From the NCBI GenBank assembly GCA_046594215.1, contig JBKJPX010000042.1, positions 4,795 through 68,794 on the forward strand: a stretch of DNA of 64,000 nt, written 5' to 3'. Positions 26,552 to 35,435 of this stretch are shown piece after piece. This stretch comes from Panacagrimonas sp046594215. GTDB taxonomy: Bacteria > Pseudomonadota > Gammaproteobacteria > Nevskiales > Nevskiaceae. The stretch's first letter is position 1; every line of letters begins with the position of its first letter. A program made the translations under genes and the position numbers. The notes beneath the pieces are model-generated. The model did not search any database. It was not told the DNA's origin and saw only the letters and a list, made by a program, of their open reading frames with translations.

Positions 26552-29017
26552 CTACTTCGCGACGATGTACTTCGACAGGTCCACGCCCTCACCGATGATC
26601 AGGTCCTCGCGCGAAGCGAACTTCGGCTTCACGTACCAGACCAGCAGCGGCAGCAGGACCAGCGACAGCACCATGTTGATGAGCATGATCGCCACCAGCA
26701 GCAGGCCCATGTCGGCCATGAACTTGAGGTCGGACAGGAAGTACCACGGAAGAATGCCCGTCAGCATGATCGTGGCCGTGAACATGATCGCCTTGCCGGT
26801 GGTGGTCAGCGACGCGGTGATCGCCGCGCCCCAGTCGTGGTCGCGCGCCGTGAATTCTTCACAGATGCGTGACAGCAGGTAGATGCCGTAGTCGATACCC
26901 ACCCCCACCCCCATCACCGCCACGATCGTCGCATTGATGTCGAGACCGATGCCCAACTGGTGCATCGCCGCGATCTGCAGGAAATTCGACAGGTTCACCG
27001 GCACCAGCAGCAGGAAGGCGGCAACGAAGGAGCGGTAGGCGTAGGCCGAGATCAGCGCGATGGCCACGTTCACGAGGCCCAGGATCAGCCAGTGGTAGCG
27101 CTCGACCACGTTGTTCATGGCCTGCTGCAGCGCGATGAAGCCGGTGCCCAGGCGCACGCGGAACGTCGGGTGATCGATTCCCACCATGTCGACCGCGCGC
27201 TTGGCGCTGGCCAGCGCGGCGTCGACCGTCTCCTGCTTGTTGTCGGCGTACCACAGCGAGACCGTCGAGTGCTGGAACACGAAGTCGGCGACATGGCCGA
27301 AGTTGATCGGGTTGGATCCGAAGGTCACCGCGTCCGCCGCGCCGTTCACCGCCACGCGCGTGGGGTCGAGCGGCAGCCACTTGGGGTTGCCTCCCGACAT
27401 CAGGCGGTTGCCTTCCATCATGTAGTCGGTGAACGACAGCGTGGCGCGCGGAGGCAGCACCGGGTCGGCCTCGACGATCTCCTGGATCTTCTTGCGCAGC
27501 ATGGTGGCCTCCACGAGGCGCCCCACCCGCTCGCTGTCGTCGGCCGGGTTCTTCGCCTCGATCACGATCTCCAGCGTATTCATGCCGGGGAAGTTCGCGT
27601 TGATCGCGCGTACCGCGGTGTTGAACTCCGAGTCGTTCCACAGCAGGTTGCTCCCCTCGGTCGGGTTGCCGATCTTGATCTGCGACGAGTCGTAGATGGC
27701 CCAGACGCCCAGCAGCGCGATCACGGTGGCGGTGATCCGCGCCGGCTTGCCGTAGCTGATGCGCGCGATCTTGTGGAGCAGCTTCTTCTGCAGCAGGTGG
27801 ATCCCCGATTCCTTTTCCGCGCCGCCCGCAATCTCATCGATGTTGTGCGGCGTCGGCAGGTAGGACAGCAGGATCGAGATCAGGAACACGCCGGTCGGAA
27901 TGATCCACAAGGCCCAGGCGCCGCAGAAGAGCGCGTGGTTGTGCATGGTGACGATCGGGGCGACGGCGATGAAGACGATGCCGAACACGTCCGTGAGAAT
28001 GCCCAGGATCGACGGCGCCATCATCACGCCCATCGTGATCTCGGCCGCCTTCCGCTTGTCCCCGATGTGACTCAGGATTTCGTAGTAGCGCTCGGTGTAC
28101 TGGATGCAGTGCGAAAACGTTCGCGCCACCAGCAACAGCGGCACGATCATCAGCAGCGGTTCGATCGGTCTTCCCAGCCAGCCGATGAAGCCGAATCCCC
28201 AGACTGCGGCGACCAGCGCGCACACGATGGGCGTGACCACGCCGGCGATGTTACGCATGTACAGGACCAGGGCGAAGGTCAGCAGGCCCAGGGTCACGCC
28301 GAAGATCTTGTAGGTCTGCTTCTGCAGCTTGTAGACCCAGCCCGTCAGCACCGGCTGGCCGGCGAGATAGACGTCGTGGTCCTTGTCGCGCGCCTTGATG
28401 ACCAGTGCCTCGGCGTACTTGAAGGCCTCGCCGTACTCGATGGAGTCCAGGAAGGTGGCGTTTATCAGGGTCGCGGTCTCATCGCGCGAGACATAGAACG
28501 TGCGCGCGTTGGGCGACAGCTGGATGCGTCGACGGAAATCCTGCACCTCTTCGGGCGTCGACGGCGCGTGGCTGTCCATCAGCGGTTTCATGTCGATGCC
28601 GAAGGGCGTGGCCTCCGCGTAGCGCAGCTTTTCGGTCGACAGCGAGATGATCTGGTCATGATCGACGTTGGGCGCAAGGTCGATGTCGCGCGTCATCTTC
28701 CAGACCTTGTCCAGGGTTTCGGCGTGGTAGATGGTGTTGTCCGCGTCGCCACCGGCACCGGGCTTGCGCTTGATCATGATCGACATGGTCAGCGGGTTTC
28801 CGAAGTTCGGATGGTCGTAATAAACCTGCACGAAGGGATCGTCCTTCGGAAGCAGGTCCTTGAAGACCGTGCGGATCTGCACGCCCGGAAATCCCATCAG
28901 GAAGCCGATCGTGATCACGACGAAGGCGATCAGCACGCTACCCCGGTGATTCATGATCCAGCCGGCGAGGCGGAAACGCAGTGGATCGGCAGCTTGGTTC
29001 GGCGGAGAAGCAGTCAT
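26552..29017 (-). CDS. MMPL/RND-family transporter
   Basis: About 821 residues from the ATG at 29017; a GTG at 29056 would add 13. The layout is that of a hydrophobe-type RND permease: a first helix (VLIAFVVITIGFLMGF), a large periplasmic loop, a six-helix block (MRNIAGVVTPIVCALVAAVWGFGFIGW onward), a second loop and a second block. GVGVGIDYGIYLLSR carries the Asp of the proton relay. Relatives often neighbour DUF1329 and outer-membrane DUF1302 genes in steroid and terpene regions and are thought to move hydrophobic compounds. No membrane-fusion partner is adjacent. A terminator-like hairpin lies just upstream. Confidence 0.9.
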   Translation of the reverse strand: MTASPPNQAADPLRFRLAGWIMNHRGSVLIAFVVITIGFLMGFPGVQIRTVFKDLLPKDDPFVQVYYDHPNFGNPLTMSIMIKRKPGAGGDADNTIYHAETLDKVWKMTRDIDLAPNVDHDQIISLSTEKLRYAEATPFGIDMKPLMDSHAPSTPEEVQDFRRRIQLSPNARTFYVSRDETATLINATFLDSIEYGEAFKYAEALVIKARDKDHDVYLAGQPVLTGWVYKLQKQTYKIFGVTLGLLTFALVLYMRNIAGVVTPIVCALVAAVWGFGFIGWLGRPIEPLLMIVPLLLVARTFSHCIQYTERYYEILSHIGDKRKAAEITMGVMMAPSILGILTDVFGIVFIAVAPIVTMHNHALFCGAWALWIIPTGVFLISILLSYLPTPHNIDEIAGGAEKESGIHLLQKKLLHKIARISYGKPARITATVIALLGVWAIYDSSQIKIGNPTEGSNLLWNDSEFNTAVRAINANFPGMNTLEIVIEAKNPADDSERVGRLVEATMLRKKIQEIVEADPVLPPRATLSFTDYMMEGNRLMSGGNPKWLPLDPTRVAVNGAADAVTFGSNPINFGHVADFVFQHSTVSLWYADNKQETVDAALASAKRAVDMVGIDHPTFRVRLGTGFIALQQAMNNVVERYHWLILGLVNVAIALISAYAYRSFVAAFLLLVPVNLSNFLQIAAMHQLGIGLDINATIVAVMGVGVGIDYGIYLLSRICEEFTARDHDWGAAITASLTTTGKAIMFTATIMLTGILPWYFLSDLKFMADMGLLLVAIMLINMVLSLVLLPLLVWYVKPKFASREDLIIGEGVDLSKYIVAK

Positions 29018-29056
29018 GACGTCGATCAGTCGGGTCGCAGGAAGAGGAGAACGCAC

Positions 29057-29088
29057 AAAACCCGACGCCGCATGAACGCGGCGTCGGG
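29057..29088 (-). terminator. Intrinsic terminator of the second monooxygenase gene
   Basis: An 11-bp perfect stem (CCCGACGCCGC with its complement, loop ATGAAC) is followed on the minus strand by TTTT. It lies 79 bases past the monooxygenase stop and 40 bases before the transporter ATG. Confidence 0.7.
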
Positions 29089-29166
29089 TGAATCGGGGGA
29101 AAGCAATTTTCAGCGAAGGCGGTCGAGATTACCCCGCCCGTCCAAGGGGGACTTGCACCCGGTGAA

Positions 29167-30633
29167 TCAGGCGGTCGTCGAAACCTCGAACTCCGAAACG
29201 TCAGGATCCTTCATGTCCTGCCGGTACTGGTTGGGCGTGAAGGGATACATGCGCGGCACGCCGTTCTTGTCCAGGTACCAGCTCGAGCAGCCGGTCACCC
29301 ACTGGGTCTTGTTGAAGCCTTCGCGCAGGTGCTCGTTGTAGCGATCCTGCGCCTCGAGGGTGGGACTCAGAGCCTTCACTTCCCCGCGCTTGATCAGGCG
29401 GACGAAACTCATGATGTAGCGCATCTGGATTTCAGAGATGCCCGTCAGCGAGAAGTTGCCGATGGGGCTGTGCGGACCGATCACCATGAAGAAATTCGGG
29501 AAGCCGGCTACGGCGACCGAACGCAGTGCGCGCGCGCCCTGTTCCCAGACCTCTCCCAGGCTCTGGCCCTTCTCGTTCCTGATCACGAGATTGCGCGTGT
29601 AGTCGAGCGCGTGGAAACCGGTGGCGGTGACGATGACGTCGAGCTCGTGCAGCTGCCCGTCCTTCGTTCGGATGCCCTTGGGCTCGATGCGCTGGATGCC
29701 TTCGGTCACCAGCGAAACGCCAGGCTTCTGGATCGACTTGTAGAACTGGTCGGAGAAGATCAGGCGGCGGCAGCCCAGTTCGAACTTCGGCGTCAGCTTC
29801 TCGCGCAGCACCGGATCCTTGACCTGCGCCAGGTGACGGCGGCAGAGCTTCTCCAGCAGGTTCTTCATCTTCTGGTTGCCGATGACGGCCTGGCAGAAGG
29901 TGCTCTCGAGAACCCAGTTCTGGATGCGGCCGGCGGCCCAGGACACTCTCGGAATCAGGCGGTGCAGCTGGCGCAGCCAGTTGGGACGCCTGGTGTCGAA
30001 GTTCGGGCACACCCACTGGGCGGTGCGCTGGTACATCTCGAGCTTGGAAGTCTGGTCGGCCAGCGCGCAGATGATCTGCGTGGCGGTGGAGCCGGTGCCG
30101 ATGACGCCGACGCGCTTGCCATCGAGGTCGACCGAGTGATCCCATCGCGCGCTGTGGAACTGCGGACCCTCGAAGCTCGCCAGGCCTTCGATATCCGGCT
30201 GCATCGGGTGGACCAGCACGCCCAGGCAGTTGATGACGATCTGCGCGCGGCGCTTCATGCCGTCCGCGCTGGTGACGGTCCAGGCGCCGTCTTCGCGAAC
30301 TACCGAGGTGATGCGCGTGTTGAAGCGCACATGCGGCGTGACGTCGTACTTGTCGGCGCAGAGCTTGAAGTAGGCGTGGATCTCCGGGCCTTCGGCGTAC
30401 GTCGACTTCCAGCGCCAGTTCGGCTCGAAGCTGTAATCGTAGCTGTGCGCCGGCACGTCGCAGGACAGGCCGGGATACGTGTTGTCGCGCCAGGTCCCGC
30501 CGACGCTGGCGCCCATCTCGAGGATTTCGAAGGTCTCGATGCCCTCTTCCTTGAGCTTGATGCCCGCGAGGATGCCGGACATGCCGGCGCCCAGGATGAG
30601 AACGGTGGGCGTGTTGATCTTGGCTTCGGTCAT
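29167..30633 (-). CDS. Flavin monooxygenase, BVMO-like
   Basis: A 488-residue enzyme starting at the ATG at 30633 behind GGAGGAAGG. The FAD motif GAGMSG is at 15-20, then GGTWRDNTYPGLSCDVPAHSY. The BVMO fingerprint is F154-x-G156-x3-H160-x3-W164-D165, with Asp at the last position, which occurs in many BVMO-like enzymes. The NADPH motif is GTGSTA at 179-184. It probably oxidises a ketone to an ester or lactone. It is divergent from an AraC regulator, with direct repeats between them. Confidence 0.9.
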   Translation of the reverse strand: MTEAKINTPTVLILGAGMSGILAGIKLKEEGIETFEILEMGASVGGTWRDNTYPGLSCDVPAHSYDYSFEPNWRWKSTYAEGPEIHAYFKLCADKYDVTPHVRFNTRITSVVREDGAWTVTSADGMKRRAQIVINCLGVLVHPMQPDIEGLASFEGPQFHSARWDHSVDLDGKRVGVIGTGSTATQIICALADQTSKLEMYQRTAQWVCPNFDTRRPNWLRQLHRLIPRVSWAAGRIQNWVLESTFCQAVIGNQKMKNLLEKLCRRHLAQVKDPVLREKLTPKFELGCRRLIFSDQFYKSIQKPGVSLVTEGIQRIEPKGIRTKDGQLHELDVIVTATGFHALDYTRNLVIRNEKGQSLGEVWEQGARALRSVAVAGFPNFFMVIGPHSPIGNFSLTGISEIQMRYIMSFVRLIKRGEVKALSPTLEAQDRYNEHLREGFNKTQWVTGCSSWYLDKNGVPRMYPFTPNQYRQDMKDPDVSEFEVSTTA

Positions 30634-30734
30634 GCTTCCTTCCTCCATCGAATGCTGCCGGGTTCGGCGTGCACACCGGACTGGCGCCGGTTCATGCCTT
30701 GCCTTGCATCATGCGCCCGAACGTACGTCGAAGC

Positions 30735-30769
30735 TTGACATCAGATGCCATACTTTTGACATTAGATGC
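30735..30769. promoter_or_regulatory. Direct repeats: candidate AraC-type operator
   Basis: TTGACATCAGATGC at 30735 and TTGACATTAGATGC at 30756 differ at one base and are exactly 21 bp apart, two helix turns, as AraC-family half-sites usually are. Both contain TTGACA, so they could also overlap -35 elements. The second copy covers the upstream ATG of the araC-type gene. AAGCTT flanks the pair on both sides. Confidence 0.65.
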
Positions 30770-30792
30770 AAGCTTCACGAGAGCGCTTTTCG

Positions 30793-31803
30793 ATGCCCGG
30801 AAATTTCGTTCGCAGCGCGCTGCTCAGCGGTGCCGAAGACCTGATCCGTGAACTCGGCGGCAAGCCGCTTGCCGTCGCGCGACGCGCCAACCTATCGCCC
30901 GAGGCGCTGAAGGATCCCGATATTCCCCTGCCCGGCCGCGCCGCCTACGCGTTCCTCGAATGCGCGGCCGAGATGTGCGACTGCCCGAGCTTCGGCCTGC
31001 GCCTGGGCAGCCGCGCGCAGATGGCCGTCGTGATTGGTCCGCTGTGGGTACTGCTGCGCAGCGCGCGCACGCTCGAGCAGATGTTCGAGGACCTTGCGGC
31101 CAACTTCGACGTCTACACCAGCGTGGCAACCATGACGGTCGAGCGACGGCGCGACGGCATGATCGTTTCATGGTCGTCGACGCTCGGTCAGACCGACAGC
31201 GAGGTGCAGATGGCGGAGCTGGCGCTGGCGGTCTGCGTGCAGGAAGTGCGGCGCCAGACCGTCTCGCGCTGGCAGCCGCGGAGCGTCGAGTTTCGCCACG
31301 CGCCGCCGAAGAATCTCGCCGACCACCGCGCGCTGTTCGGCCCGAACGTGGGATTCAACCGCGACCGCAACGCGATGTTCGTCGAAAAGGACCTGCTCAG
31401 CCGCCCGCTGTCCACCGGCGCGGCGCGCACGCACGCGCTGGTTGGCGCGCTGCTGCGGCGCGAGGAGGACGCGATGAGCGCGAGCATCGCGGCGCGCGTG
31501 GAGAGCGTGGTGCGCGCCGTGCTCCCGTTCGCGCCCTGCACCCTGCCCGATGTCGCCGCATCGCTGGGCATCCCGGTGCGCACCCTGCAGCATCGCCTGG
31601 ACGCCAACGGCCAGGGCTTCAAGGACATCAAGGATCGCGTGCGCGCGGACCTGGCGATGAAGTACCTGCGCCACTCGCAGCTGGGCCTGGGCGAGATCGC
31701 GGAAATCCTGGGCTACTCCGAGCCCAGCGCCTTCAGCCGTTCGTTCCGGCGCTGGCATGGCCGCGCGGCACGCTCGGTGCGCAACGAGGCGAGACGGAGC
31801 TGA
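30793..31803 (+). CDS. AraC-family regulator with arabinose-binding-like N-domain
   Basis: A 336-residue regulator from the ATG at 30793; an ATG at 30766 lies inside an operator-like repeat and is less likely. The N-terminal ~190 residues match the PF12625-type ligand domain (PLPGRAAYAFLECAAEMCDCPSFGLRLG). The C-terminus holds two helix-turn-helix motifs: LPDVAASLGIPVRTLQHRL and LGEIAEILGYSEPSAFSRSFRRW. It probably senses a pathway intermediate and controls the divergent monooxygenase gene and itself. Confidence 0.88.
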   Translation: MPGNFVRSALLSGAEDLIRELGGKPLAVARRANLSPEALKDPDIPLPGRAAYAFLECAAEMCDCPSFGLRLGSRAQMAVVIGPLWVLLRSARTLEQMFEDLAANFDVYTSVATMTVERRRDGMIVSWSSTLGQTDSEVQMAELALAVCVQEVRRQTVSRWQPRSVEFRHAPPKNLADHRALFGPNVGFNRDRNAMFVEKDLLSRPLSTGAARTHALVGALLRREEDAMSASIAARVESVVRAVLPFAPCTLPDVAASLGIPVRTLQHRLDANGQGFKDIKDRVRADLAMKYLRHSQLGLGEIAEILGYSEPSAFSRSFRRWHGRAARSVRNEARRS

Positions 31804-31921
31804 CTGCGACTGATCAGCCCACGCACGCGCGAAGTGCTCGCGATGCCGGGACTCAAGGCGACGCTCTTTCCCCGGTAGCAGCGTTGGTTCGGACGGCGTG
31901 AAGGCGCGTACGCGCTCGCCG

Positions 31922-32530
31922 CTAGATCTCCGACAGCAGCCGCTTTCGCTGCGCCTCGTATTCGTCCGCGGTGATCTGCCCCGCGTCGCGCAGCTTCTGG
32001 AGCTCGGCAAGCCGGTCCGCCATCGCGCGCGACGGTGCGGGCGCCTCGGGCATAGCGGGCGTTGCGCCCGGCGGCGCGACGTCCCAGTCGATGACCCAGG
32101 CCTGGGGATCGTTGCGGTCAACGTAGATCGTCAGCAGCTGTCCCTGGCCTATCTCGTAGGCGAACGGCGGCGAGCCATAAAGCGTGATCTGCCGCTTGGC
32201 CTGGCCGGGCACGGCGAGCTCGAGCGTGACCTTCAACTGCCGCCGGCGATTGATGAAGAACTGGGTCGGCTCGAGCTGCGCGACGACGGCGGTGCCGTGC
32301 ACGCCCTCGCGCTTGAGTCGCTCGAAGGTGCTGACCCGACGCTGGTCGCGGAATGTCAGGCCCAGGAAAATCATGACGGCCAGCGCCCCGGTCGCAGCGA
32401 GGATCGCGGTGGTGCGCGAGCTCGGCGGCGCAAAACGCCAGACCAGGACCCCGAGAACCACCGACAGCAGCACGAATCCGTTGATCCAGCCTGCCAGGCT
32501 CTTCAGCGTGTAGAACGTTCCCGCCATCAT
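31922..32530 (-). CDS. Membrane protein with C-terminal SHOCT motif (copy 1)
   Basis: A 202-residue protein with two N-terminal membrane helices (FVLLSVVLGVLVWRF and AILAATGALAVMIFLGL). A beta-rich middle part contains GTAVVAQLEPTQFFINRRRQLKVTLELAVPG and DRNDPQAWVIDW. It closes with a SHOCT helix hairpin (RLAELQKLRDAGQITADEYEAQRKRLL). The next gene upstream has the same design, so they are tandem paralogues. Function is unknown; SHOCT motifs may mediate oligomer formation. Confidence 0.75.
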   Translation of the reverse strand: MMAGTFYTLKSLAGWINGFVLLSVVLGVLVWRFAPPSSRTTAILAATGALAVMIFLGLTFRDQRRVSTFERLKREGVHGTAVVAQLEPTQFFINRRRQLKVTLELAVPGQAKRQITLYGSPPFAYEIGQGQLLTIYVDRNDPQAWVIDWDVAPPGATPAMPEAPAPSRAMADRLAELQKLRDAGQITADEYEAQRKRLLSEI

Positions 32531-32575
32531 TTCCCCGCTCTCCCCGTCAGATCCTGATCTGCGACCGCGATCATT

Positions 32576-33169
32576 CTAGAGTTCCGCCAGCACGCGCTTG
32601 CGCTGCTCGTCGAAGTCGGCGTCCGAGATCAGACCGCGCTGGTGCAGGTTCTTGAGCTTCTCGAGGCGGGTGGTCAGCACATCGCCCGCCGGTCTCGCGA
32701 TAGACGCTGCGCCCCAGTCGATCATCAGCCGCTGTGGATCGTCGCGATCCACGATCACCGCCACACGACGCTGCGCGCCGAGGGCCTCGAGTCCCAGGTA
32801 GGGCGCGATCTCGCGGTGCTCGACCTCGTAGAGCGCGCGACCCGGCAGCTCGACGCGCAGTCGCAGGAGCAGCTGCGGGCGCTGGTTGATCAACACGCCA
32901 GTTCCTTCCGCCTGCAGCACGACGGCGGTGCCGCGCAGTCCCTCGGCCATCAGGCGCGCCTGGCGCGCACGCGACTTGCCGACTCTCCAGCTGATCACGC
33001 CGTAGACGCCTAGCAGCAGAAGGCTCACCGCCACCCAGATCTGCCCGATGCCGATCGCCGGCATGAAATGCCAGAACAACAGCCCGCCGACCAGGAAGAA
33101 CGTGATCAGCGGCGCACCGATCATCCACATCAGCCCGAGACGGACGACGCGCGGCGGGTTGCGGTTCAT
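32576..33169 (-). CDS. Membrane protein with C-terminal SHOCT motif (copy 2)
   Basis: A 197-residue protein from the ATG at 33169 (AGGATCC upstream). Two membrane helices (APLITFFLVGGLLFWHF and IWVAVSLLLLGVYGVISW) are followed by GTAVVLQAEGTGVLINQRPQLLLRLRVELPG, DRDDPQRLMIDWG and a C-terminal SHOCT hairpin (RLEKLKNLHQRGLISDADFDEQRKRVL). The order and motifs parallel copy 1, 45 bases downstream. Confidence 0.75.
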   Translation of the reverse strand: MNRNPPRVVRLGLMWMIGAPLITFFLVGGLLFWHFMPAIGIGQIWVAVSLLLLGVYGVISWRVGKSRARQARLMAEGLRGTAVVLQAEGTGVLINQRPQLLLRLRVELPGRALYEVEHREIAPYLGLEALGAQRRVAVIVDRDDPQRLMIDWGAASIARPAGDVLTTRLEKLKNLHQRGLISDADFDEQRKRVLAEL

Positions 33170-33234
33170 GGGCGGATCCTGCGACACCGTTGGCAACGGC
33201 CGCCGCAGGATGACAGTTCGACTCTCGGCCGCGC

Positions 33235-33262
33235 AAAAAAAGGGGCCGCACATGGCGGCCCC
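33235..33262 (-). terminator. Intrinsic terminator of the DUF1329 gene
   Basis: GGGGCCGC/GCGGCCCC arms (8 bp, loop ACATG) are followed on the minus strand by seven T. It is 28 bases past the DUF1329 stop, the strongest terminator in the window. Confidence 0.85.
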
Positions 33263-33290
33263 CGAATCTACAAGCGGATGCTGCGCGCGA

Positions 33291-34667
33291 TCAGCGCCCG
33301 CCGCGCGCTGCCGCCTCGGGACTGAACATGGCCGGCGTCATCGGCAGGTTCAGACGCCACCAGTTTTCCGGGCCGCGCTCGTTGACCATGTAGCCGACTT
33401 CGTAGGCGTTGGCCGTGAGGTCGTGGTAGACCGACGCGCCGCGATGGAAGGCCTTGGCTTCCGGCGAATAGAAGTACGCGACGAACGCGGTGCGCCAGAG
33501 CTGGTCGCGACCGTCGTAGTTGTCGGCCCACATCGCGATCCAGGTGTCCTCGTCGGCGTACAAGGTGCGCTTCTTGTAGCTGTGGCGAACGCCATCCTTC
33601 AGATTGCCTTCCACCACCCACATGCGGTGCATCTCGTAGCGCACCAGGTCCGGGTTCACGGTGTTGGGCTTGATGATGTCTTCCTTGTACTTGAGCGACG
33701 GGTCTTGCAGCTTGAAGTTGTGGTACGGAACGAACACCTCCTTCTTGCCGACCAGCTTCCAAGTGAAGCGCTCCGGCGAGCCGTTGAAGATGTAGTCGTC
33801 GTCCACGAAGCGCAGCCCGGCCGGTGGCACCGGGTAGTCGAAGCCCACTTCGGGCGCCTGGCGCACGCGCCGGATCCCGGGCTGGTACTGCCACGAGGAC
33901 GTGCTGTCCTTGGTGAAGTCGTTGGGCTGGAAGCCCACCGCGACGAAGCCCTTGTCGCGCTCCGGCAGCATGTAGCCGGAGTAGAAGTATGCGTTGATCT
34001 TGTCCTCGAACGAACCGCGCTTGCTTGGATCGTTGCCAGGGTTGTAGGTCATGAACTTGTTGCGACCCCAGGCGACGCTGCCGTTGGCATAGACGTCGGC
34101 GATGTCGCAGACCGCCGACTCGGTCGACGTGCGATTCGGATTGATGATGTTCCAGATCGCCTCGCCGCCGTTGGCCGGGAACGGGAACGGCTGCGCGCCC
34201 GAGATGCCGCTGATGCCCAGGCCGTTGGGCTTCACTTCCGCCGTCACGGCGTTCTTCTTCACGGTGTCGCACACCCAGTCCGCCGGCTTGAAGTCGCGGT
34301 GGCTCGGGTAGATGTTCATCCAGTACGTCTGCGGGTACTTCTTCAGCAGCGCCTTCTGCCCTTCGGTCAGGAACTGCGCGTACTGGGCCATGTTGGCCGC
34401 GGTGATCTTCGCCGTAGGCTTTTCGTCCGCGTAAGGGCCGGGTTCGTAGCCGAAGGGCTTGCTCTGGCCGGGCCAGGTGCCCTGGAACTTGCCGGTGTAC
34501 TCGGCGACGCCGGAGGCTGAGCCGGCCTTCTCCGCGCCCATGCAAGTCAGCTTCGGTCCGTCGAGTTCCTTGGCCTTCTCGGCGCTCACCTTGGCCTGCA
34601 GGGGCAACGCGGCCAGCGCGAGGCCCACAGCGAAAAATCCGGACGGAATGGCGACTCTGAGCTTCAT
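33291..34667 (-). CDS. DUF1329 periplasmic/outer-membrane-associated protein
   Basis: A 458-residue protein with a signal peptide (about residues 1-25, LPLQA-KV) and the DUF1329 pattern: YEPGPYADEKPTAKITAANM, FPFPANGGEAIWN, YFYSGYMLPERDKGFVAVGF and RYEMHRMWVVEGNLK. The fold is related to lipoprotein-carrier beta-sheets. DUF1329 genes usually accompany DUF1302 porins and MMPL transporters where hydrophobic compounds are degraded. Here the MMPL gene is 4 kb away and no DUF1302 gene was found. The exact role is unknown. Confidence 0.88.
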   Translation of the reverse strand: MKLRVAIPSGFFAVGLALAALPLQAKVSAEKAKELDGPKLTCMGAEKAGSASGVAEYTGKFQGTWPGQSKPFGYEPGPYADEKPTAKITAANMAQYAQFLTEGQKALLKKYPQTYWMNIYPSHRDFKPADWVCDTVKKNAVTAEVKPNGLGISGISGAQPFPFPANGGEAIWNIINPNRTSTESAVCDIADVYANGSVAWGRNKFMTYNPGNDPSKRGSFEDKINAYFYSGYMLPERDKGFVAVGFQPNDFTKDSTSSWQYQPGIRRVRQAPEVGFDYPVPPAGLRFVDDDYIFNGSPERFTWKLVGKKEVFVPYHNFKLQDPSLKYKEDIIKPNTVNPDLVRYEMHRMWVVEGNLKDGVRHSYKKRTLYADEDTWIAMWADNYDGRDQLWRTAFVAYFYSPEAKAFHRGASVYHDLTANAYEVGYMVNERGPENWWRLNLPMTPAMFSPEAAARGGR

Positions 34668-34732
34668 GAATCCTCCTCGAAACGCGATTAGCGATGTGGC
34701 GGGCTCGTGTCCTGACCCACAAATACTGCTGC

Positions 34733-34760
34733 GAATTCGCCGGTTATTTTCGGCGAATTC
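34733..34760. repeat. Perfect 10-bp inverted repeat in the DUF1329 promoter region
   Basis: GAATTCGCCG and CGGCGAATTC flank an 8-base T-rich loop, 66 bases upstream of the DUF1329 start and 106 bases past the DUF2505 stop. It could be a regulator site or the end of the DUF2505 transcript; there is no T-tract after it on the minus strand. Confidence 0.6.
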
Positions 34761-34865
34761 ATCAGCGTACTTGCGGGACGGGCCACTGGCACCCGCTCTC
34801 TTGAGCAGATGCTAGTCCTTGCGCGCCGCGGTACTTCGTCCGAAATGAGTACCGGTGCCGTTTTG

Positions 34866-35351
34866 CTATCCGCGGAACTGGGGAATGAGACTCGCGGTCA
34901 CGCGTGTTTCGTCGACCATCTTGGATTCGAGGTCGGAACAGATGAAACGCTCCAGCGGTCCGCCGATCAGCGGGATCCTTGCGCGCACATCCCAAACGTA
35001 GGTGACGACGCATTCAGATCCGACGTCGGCCACGGCCACCTCGCAGCTCATCTCCACCGGAATGCCGGGGTTGATGCTGACCTTTCCCCTGCGCGCCTTG
35101 AGGTTCCAGCGCTCCTCCGAAGTCGCCGTGGTCTCTGAGGGGACGACCTTCCTCACCAGCGCGGGCGCGTCGAGCGGCACCTTGCGTTCGATCCTGATGC
35201 GGAATTCATCGGGCTTGGTCTCCTGATCCAGCACCTTGAAGCTCTTGAGGCCCAGGCCCTTCAACTTGGCGGTGTGGAATTCGGGCGTCGCGAACATCCG
35301 CATGATCACTTCCGACGACACCGGGTAGCGCGACCGGATCTCGTGCTTCAT
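34866..35351 (-). CDS. DUF2505 family protein
   Basis: A 161-residue START/SRPBCC-like protein: HEIRSRYPVSSEVIMRMFATPEFHTAKL, a central beta-sheet and GGPLERFICSDLESKMVDET near the C-terminus, as in DUF2505. The fold suggests binding of a hydrophobic ligand. It lies 84 bases after the amidohydrolase gene on the same strand. Confidence 0.8.
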   Translation of the reverse strand: MKHEIRSRYPVSSEVIMRMFATPEFHTAKLKGLGLKSFKVLDQETKPDEFRIRIERKVPLDAPALVRKVVPSETTATSEERWNLKARRGKVSINPGIPVEMSCEVAVADVGSECVVTYVWDVRARIPLIGGPLERFICSDLESKMVDETRVTASLIPQFRG

Positions 35352-35435
35352 TTCGACTCCTCATCAGCGTGGCGCGGGTGGTTCCCCCGTCTGGGGTCGA
35401 TGCTGTCATCGACACCCGAAGCCCGCCTACCTCTT

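Noticed and set aside
26960..29341. 793-codon plus-strand frame opposite the MMPL gene
   Set aside because: Arg/His/Asp/Gln-rich mirror of a membrane protein gene; no family features.
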